Assembly (NCBI GenBank): GCA_008668235.1
Contig: RQCP01000038.1
Span: 1-45,585 of the forward strand
Length of the DNA: 45,585 nt
Direction: 5' to 3'
DNA from: Collinsella aerofaciens
GTDB taxonomy: Bacteria; Actinomycetota; Coriobacteriia; Coriobacteriales; Coriobacteriaceae
The notes below the pieces were generated by a model that was not told the origin of the DNA, did not search any database, and saw only the letters and a program-made list of their open reading frames with translations. The position numbers were made by a program, and so were the translations under genes. Positions 30,491 through 39,262 of this stretch are shown in pieces. How positions within the stretch are numbered: position 1 is the stretch's first letter; each line of letters begins with the position of its first letter.

Positions 30491-30730
30491 ATGAGTGACA
30501 ACACCAAACATCTCGCAAAGAAGTGCGTCAAGGATGCGGGGCCGTGCCTCGCGCTGTGCGCAGCCGGCGCAGCGGTCGCGCTGCTGGCTGTTCTGGGGCC
30601 ATTCGACGTGCTCCGAAGTGCCAGTTCCCTGCGCGTCATCATCGCCCTTGCCGGCGCCATGATGATCGGCGGCGTGCTCGATCTGATTTTTTGGGTACTT
30701 GAACCGTTTGGATGGAAGAACGAGGGGTAA
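30491..30730 (+). CDS. Small two-helix membrane protein
   Basis: The family is not recognised. The 79-aa product has a short basic N terminus (NTKHLAKKCVKD) and two membrane helices (CLALCAAGAAVALLAVLGPF and VIIALAGAMMIGGVLDLIFW), ending in WKNEG. AAGGAG lies at 30475-30480, ten bases before ATG 30491. It ends 40 bases before the first of two phosphoesterase genes and may share their transcript. Confidence 0.6.
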   Translation: MSDNTKHLAKKCVKDAGPCLALCAAGAAVALLAVLGPFDVLRSASSLRVIIALAGAMMIGGVLDLIFWVLEPFGWKNEG

Positions 30731-30770
30731 GCCCTAAGGGATGGATACCCCGCAGCAACAGGAGGTCCCC

Positions 30771-31409
30771 GTGATCTGGTTTACCAGCGATACCCACTTT
30801 GGACACGAGAACATGCTGCGGCTTAGCGATAGGCCTTGGTCGACTGTTGCGCAGATGAACGAGGCCATGGTCGCCAGCATTAATAGCAAGGTCGCTGCGG
30901 ATGACGAGCTCTACATCTTGGGTGACTTTAGCTTTAAGATGACGGTCCAAGATACCTACGAGCTGCGCAAAAGCATTGTCTGCAAGCGTGTCCACCTGCT
31001 GCCCGGCAACCACGACAAAGACTGGACGCAGCTTGCGGTGGCGGATGCTTTTATCGTCGAGCCGCCCATTTGCGTGCTCAAGATCGACCGCCAAAAAATC
31101 GTACTGAGCCACTATCCCATGACCGACTGGCAGGGCATGTCGCACGGCAGCTGGCATTTGCACGGGCATATCCACAGTTGCGGCGGCGCGTACAACAAGT
31201 TCAACCTCAGACAGAGACTGCTGCGCTATGACGTGGGCGTGGACGCTAACAGCTACGCCCCGGTAAGTTTGGATGAGCTCAAGTTGTGGTTTGCGCAGGT
31301 AGACGAGCCGGTGCAGTGCGTTAAATGGCCGTGGTGGGTCAACGCCACGGATGACGAGCAGATCGAGCGCGATCTCGAAACCTATAAGAGGGAAGTGGTG
31401 ATCCGATGA
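30771..31409 (+). CDS. Metallophosphoesterase
   Basis: This 212-aa calcineurin-like phosphoesterase has the metal-site motifs FTSDTHFGHENM at the N terminus, YILGDFSF near 45, LLPGNHDKD near 75, LSHYP and HLHGHIHS. The sequence resembles small hydrolases often annotated as phosphoesterase or diadenosine tetraphosphatase-like; the substrate is unknown. GTG 30771 is chosen because AGGAGG lies at 30760-30765; the ATG at 30741 has no ribosome site. The stop overlaps the next gene by four bases. Confidence 0.85.
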   Translation: MIWFTSDTHFGHENMLRLSDRPWSTVAQMNEAMVASINSKVAADDELYILGDFSFKMTVQDTYELRKSIVCKRVHLLPGNHDKDWTQLAVADAFIVEPPICVLKIDRQKIVLSHYPMTDWQGMSHGSWHLHGHIHSCGGAYNKFNLRQRLLRYDVGVDANSYAPVSLDELKLWFAQVDEPVQCVKWPWWVNATDDEQIERDLETYKREVVIR

Positions 31410-32131
31410 CGGTCTATGTGACGCTCGACATTCACGGTGGGCTCGACATGCAAAAGCTGCGTGACTGGGAGCTTGGGGATAGCCTGGCGAGCGACGACTA
31501 TCTGATTGTCGCGGGCGACTTTGGCTTTCCGTGGGATTTTTCTGCCGAGGAATGCGCCGATATCGCTTGGCTGGAGTCGCGCCCCTATACGTTGCTGTTT
31601 GTCGACGGCAATCACGAGCGTTTCGATCACTGGGCGGAGCGTCCTATGGAGTTGTGGCACGGTGGGCTGACGCAGCGCCTGTCGGATACCTCGCCCATAC
31701 GGCGCCTGACGCGCGGCGAGGTTTTTGAGCTCGACGGCTCAACGATCTTTACCATGGGCGGCGCCACGAGCGTGGATAAGGAATACCGCATTCCCTATTC
31801 CAGCTGGTGGCCACAGGAGCTGCCGGACGAGCGCAACTTTGAGGAGGCGCGGGCAAAGCTCGACAGCGTGGGCTGGAAGGTCGACTACGTGATCACCCAC
31901 ACCTGCTCCACGCGCATGCTTTCGCCCACGCTCTATCCGGCGCCCGGCTGGAATTACCCCGCCGTTGATCGGCTTACGGCGTTTTTCGATGAGCTGGAAG
32001 ACCGCTTGGATTACAAACGCTGGTACTACGGGCATTTCCATCGGGATGCCAACCCGGCCGAACGCCACACCGTGCTCTACGACTGCATCGTTCGCCTGGG
32101 TGACGAACTCCAGCCCTGGGATGTTGTGTAG
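31406..32131 (+). CDS. Second metallophosphoesterase, overlapping the first
   Basis: This 241-aa protein is another calcineurin-like phosphoesterase, with VTLDIHGG at the start (usual form SDIHG), LIVAGDFGFPW near 33, FVDGNHERFDHW near 70, VITHTCS and WYYGHFHRD. It differs from its neighbour in sequence, so this is not a simple tandem duplication. The ATGA overlap shows translational coupling, and the two enzymes may act on related substrates. It is convergent with the GluQ-type synthetase, with 15 bases between stops. Confidence 0.85.
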   Translation: MTVYVTLDIHGGLDMQKLRDWELGDSLASDDYLIVAGDFGFPWDFSAEECADIAWLESRPYTLLFVDGNHERFDHWAERPMELWHGGLTQRLSDTSPIRRLTRGEVFELDGSTIFTMGGATSVDKEYRIPYSSWWPQELPDERNFEEARAKLDSVGWKVDYVITHTCSTRMLSPTLYPAPGWNYPAVDRLTAFFDELEDRLDYKRWYYGHFHRDANPAERHTVLYDCIVRLGDELQPWDVV

Positions 32132-32146
32132 GGGTGGGGTGGCTGG

Positions 32147-33157
32147 CTACTCGGCCGTCATGGTGATGTTCTCCCGGTGCACACGGATAACATCCCAGCT
32201 AAAGTGCTCGACCAACTGCTCGGCGGTACGCGGCGTGGTGTCCGGCGCGATGCCCGTTTGTCCGGCGAGCCATCCCAGCAGTGCCTCGGGTTTGCCAAAG
32301 CGGGTGCGTAGTTCGCCCAGGTCCAGGTCGCGGTCGCGCTTGGATAGACGGCGGCCGTCCGGCGACATGAGCAGCGGAATGTGCGCGTAGTGCGGTGTGG
32401 GAAGTCCCAGCAGATGCTGCAGGTAGATCTGGCGCGGCGTGGAGCCCAGCAGGTCGCATCCGCGCACGACCTCGGTGACGCCCATGGCGGCGTCATCGAC
32501 CACCACGGCTAGCTGATAGGCAAACACGCCATCGCTGCGGCGCACCAAAAAGTCGCCGCATTCGGTGGCGAGCGCCTCGCATTGGGCACCATACGTGCGG
32601 TCCACAAATTCGACCACATCGTCTGCGAGGTCGTCGACGGCGGGCACGCGCAGGCGCGTGGCCGGAGCGCGCAGGATGCTGCGGCGGGCAACCTCCTCGG
32701 CAGAAAGGCCTCGGCAGGCGCCACGGTAGATGGGCGTGCCGTCGCTGGCGTGCGGTGCGCTCGCGGCGTGGAGCTCGGCGCGCGTGCAAAAGCAGGGGTA
32801 GGTGAGGCCGGCGTCTTGCAGCTGGTGCAGGGCGCTCTCGTACAGGTCTAGGCGATCGTGCTGGTAGTAGGGGCCTTCGTCCCACTCAAGCCCCAGCCAG
32901 GCTAGGTCGTCGATGAGTTGGGCGGCAAGTTCCGGGCGCTTACAGCGATCGTCTAGGTCCTCGATGCGCAACACAATGCTGCCGCCTTGGCTGCGGGCCG
33001 AAAGCCACGCGCACAGGCAGCTGAACACGTTGCCCAGGTGCATGCGGCCCGAAGGCGACGGAGCAAAGCGACCCACGACGGGCGCGGGAACGGAGGCGGG
33101 CTGTGCCGTGGGCGCGTCCGCGGCGGGCGTTGCTATGTTGCGTGCGTTGATATCCAT
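32147..33157 (-). CDS. gluQ: Glutamyl-Q tRNA(Asp) synthetase
   Basis: GluQRS is a shortened glutamyl-tRNA synthetase that attaches glutamate to queuosine in tRNA(Asp). The 336-aa protein has the HIGH-type motif GRFAPSPSGRMHLGN near residue 29, RIEDLDDR, the zinc site CFC...YRGAC near 122-147, VVRGCDLLGST, and the KMSKS-like RRLSKRDRDLDL. It lacks the anticodon-binding half of GluRS, as expected. A 27-residue Ala/Pro-rich N-terminal extension precedes the fold. Its presence implies queuosine modification in this organism, whether made or salvaged. Confidence 0.9.
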   Translation of the reverse strand: MDINARNIATPAADAPTAQPASVPAPVVGRFAPSPSGRMHLGNVFSCLCAWLSARSQGGSIVLRIEDLDDRCKRPELAAQLIDDLAWLGLEWDEGPYYQHDRLDLYESALHQLQDAGLTYPCFCTRAELHAASAPHASDGTPIYRGACRGLSAEEVARRSILRAPATRLRVPAVDDLADDVVEFVDRTYGAQCEALATECGDFLVRRSDGVFAYQLAVVVDDAAMGVTEVVRGCDLLGSTPRQIYLQHLLGLPTPHYAHIPLLMSPDGRRLSKRDRDLDLGELRTRFGKPEALLGWLAGQTGIAPDTTPRTAEQLVEHFSWDVIRVHRENITMTAE

Positions 33158-33666
33158 GCGGACGAGTATAGCGCGGGGGCGCGATGGGGAGGCGTCACGG
33201 TGGTTCGCAAGTTGTCGAGGCCTCGCATTGCGTATGGCGGGCCGCGGACTCGGTGCTTTGATTCCTGTCCATCAACTCGGTACCTTTGACGACAGAACCC
33301 CCGGCAGCTCTTCGCAACTGCCGGGGGTTCCGCGGAAAAGGGGGACATGATCCTCAAGCGAACGGCAAAGGGGCAAACCGTTTTCGCTCAACTGCTTTAT
33401 GCCCCTCGGCTGGCGGCTCAATCAGTGCATGCCGCGCCCACACAAAGCCGCTACACCTGTGACGGAGCTGTGAAGTGGTATCTATCGTTGGTGCAGGACA
33501 TGCCAAGGAGTGTCCTAAACTGCCGGCAGATAAGGAACGTCCCTAAGTGCCAGGCTCGGGTGGGACTTTTGTCCCATTTGGCGCTCCGGTCGCCTAGATA
33601 TTCGTCATGTGCGCCCGTAAACGTGGGACAATGACGCTGTTGGTATCACAGACAAAGGATGTGCCT
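33158..33666. other. Intergenic region, divergent gluQ / DUF2207 genes
   Basis: 509 bases without a supported gene. A strong hairpin, AACCCCCGGCAG (33296-33307) with CTGCCGGGGGTT (33318-33329), has no T tract. AGGACA/TGTCCT at 33496-33516 and TGGGAC-TTTT-GTCCCA at 33561-33576 are smaller folds. A partial copy of the 32-base repeat lies at 33532-33553. The DUF2207 promoter should lie near the right end. Confidence 0.5.
33532..33553. repeat. 32-base palindromic repeat, partial copy 3
   Basis: The 22 bases from AAGGAACGTCCCTAAG to GCCAG match the right two thirds of the copies at 8383-8414 and 35702-35733. The flanking TGCCGGCA (33521-33528) and TGCCAG could be the arms of a variant palindrome. 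Confidence 0.45.
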
Positions 33667-35610
33667 ATGAACGCCCCCGTTGCCAAGACCTGTCGGCAGC
33701 GCCGCCTATTCGCGCGATTCGTTTCCGTCTGCGCACTCGGCGCGCTTGCGTTGTTGCTGCTGCCTGCCGCCGCACACGCCGACGGCTACTCCATGAGCCA
33801 AACCTACATCGGCGCCACGGTTGAGGCCGATGGGTCGTTGACCGTTGTCGAGGGGCGCCAGTTCGATTTCGACGACGACATCAACGGCGTATATTGGGAT
33901 ATCAATACGGGCACCAACCAGCAGGGAGGCGCGGCGGGCGTCAATGTGCTGAGCGTCGAGGAAGACGACACCGCGTTTAACAGGGTCGATAGCGCGAACA
34001 AGGGCGACTCTGGCGTCTATACGGTTGAGCAGTCCGACGGCGGCGTAAAGATCAAGGTTTTTAGCCCCCACGAGAGCGGCGACAGCGCGATCTATTACGT
34101 GAGCTACACCATGACCGGTGCGGTTATGAACTGGTCCGATACCGCCGAGCTCTACTGGAAGTTCGTGGGTGACGGCTGGTCCGCGGATTCCGATGACGTC
34201 GAGATGGAAGTGTACTTCGCAAATGCTGCTGCCGGGACGGCGGCCGTCAAGGGCGATAACTTCCGCGCATGGGGCCACGGTCCGCTGACGGGCGATGTGT
34301 CGCTCGATGAGGATGAGCCCATGGTCACCTATACCATTCCGTGCGTGCATCAGGGCGAATTCGCCGAGGCGCGCATCGCCTTCCCCAGCGACTGGGTGCC
34401 ATGGCTTTCCGCTTCGAGCGAGGAGCGCATGCCGACAATCCTGAGCGAGGAGAAGGCGTGGGCCGACGAGGCCAACGCCCGCCGCGCCCGCGCGCGCATG
34501 ATTGCCAATGCACTTGCCGCGCTAAGTGTTGTCGCGGCGGTGGCCTTTACCGGCACAATCGTTGCGCTCAAGCTGCGCCGCCGCAAGCCCAAGCCGCTTT
34601 TCCAGGACGAATATTTCCGCGATGTGCCCTCGGCCGACCATCCCGCCGTGCTTTCGGCCCTCATGAGCTGGAACGAGGTGCCCGATCAGGCATATATCGC
34701 CACGCTCATGAAGCTCACTGACGACCGTGTGATCAAGCTGGAGCAGGCGACCGTGACCAAGGCCAAGAAGGGTCTGTTGGGGCGCGAAAAAGAAGAGCAG
34801 ACGTATCGCGTGACGGTGAGCGATGCGGGCTGGAAGTCGGCCAAGGGCATTGACCACATGGTGCTCAAGGTCTTCTTTGCCGGTGCTAAGCCTGACGAGA
34901 ACGGCAATCGCTCGCGCACGTTCGACGAGCTGCAGCACTACGTCAAGCAGCACGCTACACCCGTGGGTGATAAGCTCGAGGACTATCAGAACACCGTTAA
35001 GGGCAAGCTTGCCGATAGCGAGTACGTTGCCTCGGACGGCATTGTTGCAATGGTGTTTTGCCTGGTTCTTGGTATCCTGGTTGCCTTTGTTCCCGTGGGA
35101 TCCATCTTCTTTACCGATGGCGCACAGGCGAACATTACCGCCGCGGTTATCTCGGTGCCGATTGTGCTGGTGGGTATCGGCGTGGGCCTTACGTTTCGCC
35201 GCTTTACGCCGGAGGGCGCCGAGGTGGCGGCTCGCTGCAAGGCACTTAAGCATTGGCTCGAGGACTTCACTCGTCTAAAGGAAGCCGTCCCGGGCGATCT
35301 GGTGCTGTGGAACAAGCTGCTGGTGATGGGCGTGGCGCTGGGTGTTTCCAAGGAAGTGCTGCGTCAGCTTGCCGAGGCCGTGCCGCCCGAGGTGCGCGAG
35401 GCCGACGGCTTCTATGACAATTATCCCTGCTACTGGTGGTACTACCATCATTACGGTATCGAGTCTCCGCTCGATTCGTTCGATGACGTGTATCACGAGA
35501 GCATCCGTGAGCTGGCGTCGAGCTCCGACAGCTCGGGCGGCGGCGGAGGCGGCGGCTTCTCTGGCGGCGGAGGCGGCGGCGTCGGCGGAGGCGGCGGCGG
35601 AACGTTCTAG
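33667..35610 (+). CDS. DUF2207 family membrane protein
   Basis: This 647-aa protein has the DUF2207 layout. A signal peptide (LGALALLLLPAAAHA, cleavage after AHA near 37) leads to an extracytoplasmic beta-rich domain to about 275, one membrane helix (ANALAALSVVAAVAFTGTIV, about 278-300) and a cytoplasmic domain. A pair of membrane helices follows (about 457-510), then another cytoplasmic part. The last 30 residues are almost all Gly with a few Ser and Phe, a known trait of this family. The function is not known; a role at the envelope is likely. AAAGGA at 33654-33659 supports ATG 33667. Confidence 0.87.
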   Translation: MNAPVAKTCRQRRLFARFVSVCALGALALLLLPAAAHADGYSMSQTYIGATVEADGSLTVVEGRQFDFDDDINGVYWDINTGTNQQGGAAGVNVLSVEEDDTAFNRVDSANKGDSGVYTVEQSDGGVKIKVFSPHESGDSAIYYVSYTMTGAVMNWSDTAELYWKFVGDGWSADSDDVEMEVYFANAAAGTAAVKGDNFRAWGHGPLTGDVSLDEDEPMVTYTIPCVHQGEFAEARIAFPSDWVPWLSASSEERMPTILSEEKAWADEANARRARARMIANALAALSVVAAVAFTGTIVALKLRRRKPKPLFQDEYFRDVPSADHPAVLSALMSWNEVPDQAYIATLMKLTDDRVIKLEQATVTKAKKGLLGREKEEQTYRVTVSDAGWKSAKGIDHMVLKVFFAGAKPDENGNRSRTFDELQHYVKQHATPVGDKLEDYQNTVKGKLADSEYVASDGIVAMVFCLVLGILVAFVPVGSIFFTDGAQANITAAVISVPIVLVGIGVGLTFRRFTPEGAEVAARCKALKHWLEDFTRLKEAVPGDLVLWNKLLVMGVALGVSKEVLRQLAEAVPPEVREADGFYDNYPCYWWYYHHYGIESPLDSFDDVYHESIRELASSSDSSGGGGGGGFSGGGGGGVGGGGGGTF

Positions 35611-35625
35611 CGCGCTCTGATTTTT

Positions 35626-35670
35626 GGGATGGATCTTCTCCGGCGACTGCCGACGGATCCATCCCATTTT
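35626..35670 (+). terminator. Terminator after the DUF2207 gene
   Basis: GGGATGGATC (35626-35635) pairs perfectly with GATCCATCCC (35656-35665), with an inner CGGC/GCCG stem. ATTTTC follows. Confidence 0.7.
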
Positions 35671-35701
35671 CATGCGCTACCTACGAAGGCTGTCCCCAAC
35701 G

Positions 35702-35733
35702 ACTAATCACTGGGAACATCCCTAAATGACTAG
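35702..35733. repeat. 32-base palindromic repeat, copy 2
   Basis: It runs from ACTAATCACTGGGAAC to AAATGACTAG and matches copy 1 (8383-8414) at 25 of 32 positions, with only transitions. Like copy 1 it lies between two convergent genes. GTCCCC occurs just upstream (35692-35697). Confidence 0.65.
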
Positions 35734-35748
35734 GTATGGCTGCTGGGT

Positions 35749-36390
35749 TTAGGCTGTTAGATCGAGTTCGTAGAGGAAGCTTTCGCGCGGCATGTCGTGA
35801 CGGCGCTCTTCGCGGTTGGCGCGGTGCGTGGCCGTGCGCTTAAAGCCGTGCAGCTCGTAGAACTTCCACGAGCAGTTGGAGTCGGTGTACAGGTGCGCCC
35901 TCGTCGCTCCAAGCGAGGACAGGTGCGAGACGGCGGCATCGAGCAGAACCGTGCCAACGCCCAGGCCATGGACATCGCGATCCACGGCAAGCAGCGTGAC
36001 CTCGTTGTCGTGCGGCAACGGGCTGCTCTCGAGCAGGCGGTTGTTGGTTCGGATGGTTGCGCGCACAAACGAGAGATACTCGGCGCACGCATCGGGCTCT
36101 AGCTCACGCATCTGCGATAGCAGCGCGCGTTCGGTATCCATCCAATGCTCGTTGATAGTGGCGCCGGAGCTCTGTCCCGCACGCGCGAGCGAAATGCCAC
36201 GCGCCTGACCGTCGATTACGGCAACCTGTGAAAACGTCGACGACGAAAGGCAATAGGCGAGGTCGCACGCGGCCTCAAGGCGGTTGTACTCATCGTTATC
36301 CGAATTGTTATGCCAAAGCTGCTGCAGAATCAGCGCGATGGCGTCGAAGTCTTCGGTATCAAACGGTCGGTAGAGAACCCGCGAGACCAT
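35749..36390 (-). CDS. GNAT-family N-acetyltransferase
   Basis: This 213-aa protein has a GNAT acetyl-CoA site in its C-terminal half: VTLLAVDRDVHGLGVGTVLLDAAV near residues 132-152, with HGLGVG as the pyrophosphate loop, then THLYTD-like RAHLYTDSNCSWKFYELHGF. The N-terminal half has the usual RPFDTEDFDAIALIL and NNSDNDEY. The substrate cannot be inferred. The start at ATG 36390 has AAAGAGGCACC upstream. It diverges from purH. Confidence 0.85.
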   Translation of the reverse strand: MVSRVLYRPFDTEDFDAIALILQQLWHNNSDNDEYNRLEAACDLAYCLSSSTFSQVAVIDGQARGISLARAGQSSGATINEHWMDTERALLSQMRELEPDACAEYLSFVRATIRTNNRLLESSPLPHDNEVTLLAVDRDVHGLGVGTVLLDAAVSHLSSLGATRAHLYTDSNCSWKFYELHGFKRTATHRANREERRHDMPRESFLYELDLTA

Positions 36391-36667
36391 GGTGCCTCTT
36401 TCTTTTGCGGATGCATATCGAGCACAGTTCTACCACGCCATTGGCATCTAATTATGGTGCCCCTGTGTTCCATGAACTCACCGTGCCCGGTGCCATGCCC
36501 ATCCCCTCCGCTCGCAAACTTTTTCTGCACATGCGCCCGTTGCGGGGTGCATCGATGCGCTCGATGCGCTACATTAAATCAGTATTTTCAATGCCGCTGC
36601 GCGAGCGCTGCAGATCGACGTATCACCGACTCACAGAGCACGGCGGCGTACCAGACAGGAGGACTGC

Positions 36668-38275
36668 ATGGGATCTGATGTGAAGATCGCACGCGCGTTG
36701 ATCTCGGTTACCGATAAGACGGGCGTCGTCGATTTCGCACGGACGCTGGTTGACGACTTTGGCGTCGAGATCATCTCTACGGGCGGCACGGCTCGTGCCA
36801 TCGAGGACGCGGGCGTTCCCGTAACCCCCATCGAGGAGTTCACGGGCTATCCCGAGATGATGGACGGCCGCGTTAAGACCCTGCACCCCAAGGTTCATGG
36901 CGCGCTGCTGGCCCGCCGCGATTCCGAGCAACACATGCAGGAGGCGGCTCAGCATGGCATTAAGCTGATCGACCTGGTCGTCGTCAACCTGTACGAGTTC
37001 GAGAAGACCGTCGCCAACCCCGAGGTCACCTTCGCGGATGCCATCGAGCACATCGACATCGGTGGCCCCTCCATGCTGCGCTCTGCCGCCAAGAACGCCA
37101 CGAGCGTTACCGTCATTTCCGACCCTGCCGACTATGATGCCGTCCTGGCCGAGATGCACGAGACCGGTGGCTGCACCACGCTTTCCACCCGTCGTCGCCT
37201 GCAGGTGAAGGTCTACCAGACCACCGCCGCCTACGACACGGCCATCTCCCGCTGGCTCGCCGCCCAGGCAAGCGACGTGGCGGACACCTCTGCCAAGCTC
37301 GAGATTTCGCTGGAGAAGGTCGACGACCTGCGCTATGGCGAGAACCCGCAGCAGAAAGCCACAGTCTATCGCTTTGCCGAGGGCTGCGAGAACACCGCGA
37401 GCTCGCAGTTCCCGCTCGTGGGCTCCAAGCAGATCCAGGGCAAGCCGCTCAGCTACAACAACTATCTGGATGCCGACGCCGCTTGGAACCTGGTCCGCGA
37501 GTTCGACGAGCCGGCCTGCGTAATCCTCAAGCACCAGAACCCCTGCGGTTCCGCCGTTGCCGAGGACATCACGGCTGCCTACGACCGCGCTTTTGCCTGC
37601 GATCCCAAGAGCGCCTTCGGCGGCATCATCGCCTGCAACCGCGAGGTTCCCTTTGATCTGGTTGAGCACTTTGCCGATCAGAACAAGCAGTTCGTCGAGG
37701 TCATCATCGCCCCGAGCTACGCCGCCGAGGCGCTCGAGCGCATGGCCAAGCGCCCCAACCTGCGCGTGTTGGCGACCGGCGGCGTGGACCACGGCGCTCA
37801 GGTGGAGCTGCGCTCCGTCGACGGCGGCATGCTGGTGCAGGAGGTCGACCACGTGACCGAGGATCCCGCGACCTTTACGTTCCCCACCGACCGCAAGCCC
37901 ACCGACGCCGAGATGGCCGAGCTCGAGTTTGCCTGGAAGGTCTGCAAGGGCGTTAAGTCCAACGCCATCCTGGTCTCCAAGGGTAAGGCCGGCATTGGCA
38001 TGGGCCCGGGTCAGCCTAACCGCGTTGACTCTGCGCTACTTGCCTGCGAGCGCGCCGAGGACTTCTGCGAGCGCGAGGGCGTGGAGAAGGGCGGCTTTGC
38101 CTGTGCAAGCGACGCGTTCTTCCCGTTCCGCGACAACGTCGACGTGCTTGCTGCACACGGCGTGACCTGCATCATCCAGCCCGGCGGCTCCAAGCGCGAC
38201 GACGAAAGCATCCAGGCCTGCAACGAGCACAATATTGCTATGGTCTTTACCGGCGCCCGCCACTTCCGCCACTAA
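36668..38275 (+). CDS. purH: Bifunctional AICAR transformylase / IMP cyclohydrolase
   Basis: PurH does the last two steps of purine synthesis: formylation of AICAR with 10-formyl-THF and closure to IMP. The 535-aa protein has both domains. The MGS-like IMP cyclohydrolase part runs from ARALISVTDKTG through STGGTARAIEDAGV to GRVKTLHPKVHGALL. The AICARFT part has RYGENPQQ, KQIQGKPLSYNNYLD, LKHQNPCG, SDAFFPFRDNVD and FTGARHFRH at the end. It also takes up AICAR released by HisF. AGGAGG precedes ATG 36668. The gene stands alone; its 277-base upstream region holds a possible -10, TACATT near 36571. Confidence 0.97.
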   Translation: MGSDVKIARALISVTDKTGVVDFARTLVDDFGVEIISTGGTARAIEDAGVPVTPIEEFTGYPEMMDGRVKTLHPKVHGALLARRDSEQHMQEAAQHGIKLIDLVVVNLYEFEKTVANPEVTFADAIEHIDIGGPSMLRSAAKNATSVTVISDPADYDAVLAEMHETGGCTTLSTRRRLQVKVYQTTAAYDTAISRWLAAQASDVADTSAKLEISLEKVDDLRYGENPQQKATVYRFAEGCENTASSQFPLVGSKQIQGKPLSYNNYLDADAAWNLVREFDEPACVILKHQNPCGSAVAEDITAAYDRAFACDPKSAFGGIIACNREVPFDLVEHFADQNKQFVEVIIAPSYAAEALERMAKRPNLRVLATGGVDHGAQVELRSVDGGMLVQEVDHVTEDPATFTFPTDRKPTDAEMAELEFAWKVCKGVKSNAILVSKGKAGIGMGPGQPNRVDSALLACERAEDFCEREGVEKGGFACASDAFFPFRDNVDVLAAHGVTCIIQPGGSKRDDESIQACNEHNIAMVFTGARHFRH

Positions 38276-38304
38276 GTTCCGCCTTGGGACAAAATAATCT
38301 CCGC

Positions 38305-38340
38305 AAAAGACGGCTGCTCCGTTTGGAGGGCCGTCTTTTT
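38305..38340 (+). terminator. Intrinsic terminator after purH
   Basis: AAAAGACGGC (38305-38314) pairs with GCCGTCTTTT (38330-38339). An inner CTCC/GGAG pair extends the stem and the T tract runs to 38340. Confidence 0.9.
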
Positions 38341-38380
38341 GGTATAAGAGGACGGAATGACTAACACGAAAGGTATGACC

Positions 38381-39088
38381 ATGCCCCAGATTGATGATGC
38401 CGAGCTGTTTGGCAATGCCGAGGATCAGCGTGCGTACGAGGACTTTTGCGCCAATCAGGAGGCGGTCGAGAAGTTTACGCTCGACAAGCCCGCGCTTGTC
38501 TGCCGTTGGCGCATGTCCAATAAAAAGGTGCCCATGCTCAACCGCCACATTCGCGCACTGTCCGAGCGCTTGGTGCAGGGCGAGCCGCTTACCCATAACA
38601 TGCTCAGCTGGGCCAAGCAGCACGTTGAGTGGTCGCTTGCCGAGGGCGATTACACCGCACGCGACGGCGTGCTCATGCTGGTGATCGACGTCAACGGCAA
38701 CGCCGCCATGACGGTGGGGGAGTACGAGCCGCTAACCGATACGTCGGCCAAGGCGCTACGTGCCCGCTCCGCCGAGGCCCGCTCCGAGGCCGACGAAACC
38801 GGCGTGGCGCCCGAGCTGCTCGCCGCCGTCGATAACGGCGAGCTGGCCTTTGTGGCGCCGGCGGACGAGTGCCTGTGCGGCACGGCGACGCTCATCGAGC
38901 AGCTGGCCCAGACCAAGGGCATCCCGGTCACGCGCGTAGACATTCCCGCGCAGCTCAAGGGTGCGCTGTTTCTGGTGAGCGCCGAGCACGGTGTGGTTGC
39001 CGCCGCCGACTCCGACGCCGCCGACTCCGACGCCGCCACGGTCGCCTTCTTCGCCGAAGGCTACGAAAAGCTCCGTGCCCGGCGCTAA
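38381..39088 (+). CDS. Unknown conserved-looking protein
   Basis: The family is not recognised. The 235-aa product has no signal peptide or membrane helix. It begins with a helical region (AELFGNAEDQRAYEDFCANQ), then KPALVCRWRMSNKKVPMLN, a segment that may be beta-rich (DGVLMLVIDVNGNAAMTVGEY), and a later FVAPADECLCGTATLIEQL. Near the end a 15-bp tandem duplication adds a repeated DSDAA (AADSDAADSDAATV). ATG 38381 is chosen for AAAGG seven bases upstream; ATGs at 38357 and 38375 are in frame. TATAAG at 38343-38348 may be its -10, right after the purH terminator. Confidence 0.6.
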   Translation: MPQIDDAELFGNAEDQRAYEDFCANQEAVEKFTLDKPALVCRWRMSNKKVPMLNRHIRALSERLVQGEPLTHNMLSWAKQHVEWSLAEGDYTARDGVLMLVIDVNGNAAMTVGEYEPLTDTSAKALRARSAEARSEADETGVAPELLAAVDNGELAFVAPADECLCGTATLIEQLAQTKGIPVTRVDIPAQLKGALFLVSAEHGVVAAADSDAADSDAATVAFFAEGYEKLRARR

Positions 39089-39102
39089 ATGATGTTTCTG
39101 GG

Positions 39103-39132
39103 ACGGGGATTAAAAACTCATTTAATTCCCGT
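39103..39132 (+). terminator. Hairpin after the unknown gene
   Basis: ACGGGGATTAAA (39103-39114) pairs with TTTAATTCCCGT (39121-39132) with one G-T pair and a six-base loop. It may terminate transcription although no T tract follows. A second, T-less hairpin, CGCGAG.AGAGGC with GCCTCT.CTCGCG, lies at 39140-39170. Confidence 0.5.
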
Positions 39133-39262
39133 GCTCGTCGCGAGCGAGAGGCAAGCCTCTGCCACTCGCGAACAGTTCTGTCACTTTGGTGCCGCGTGAG
39201 GCGCGTATCTGCGGATCCGCGGTCATAATGGGGCAAGACAACCAAGAGGGGGGGCGGAATCC

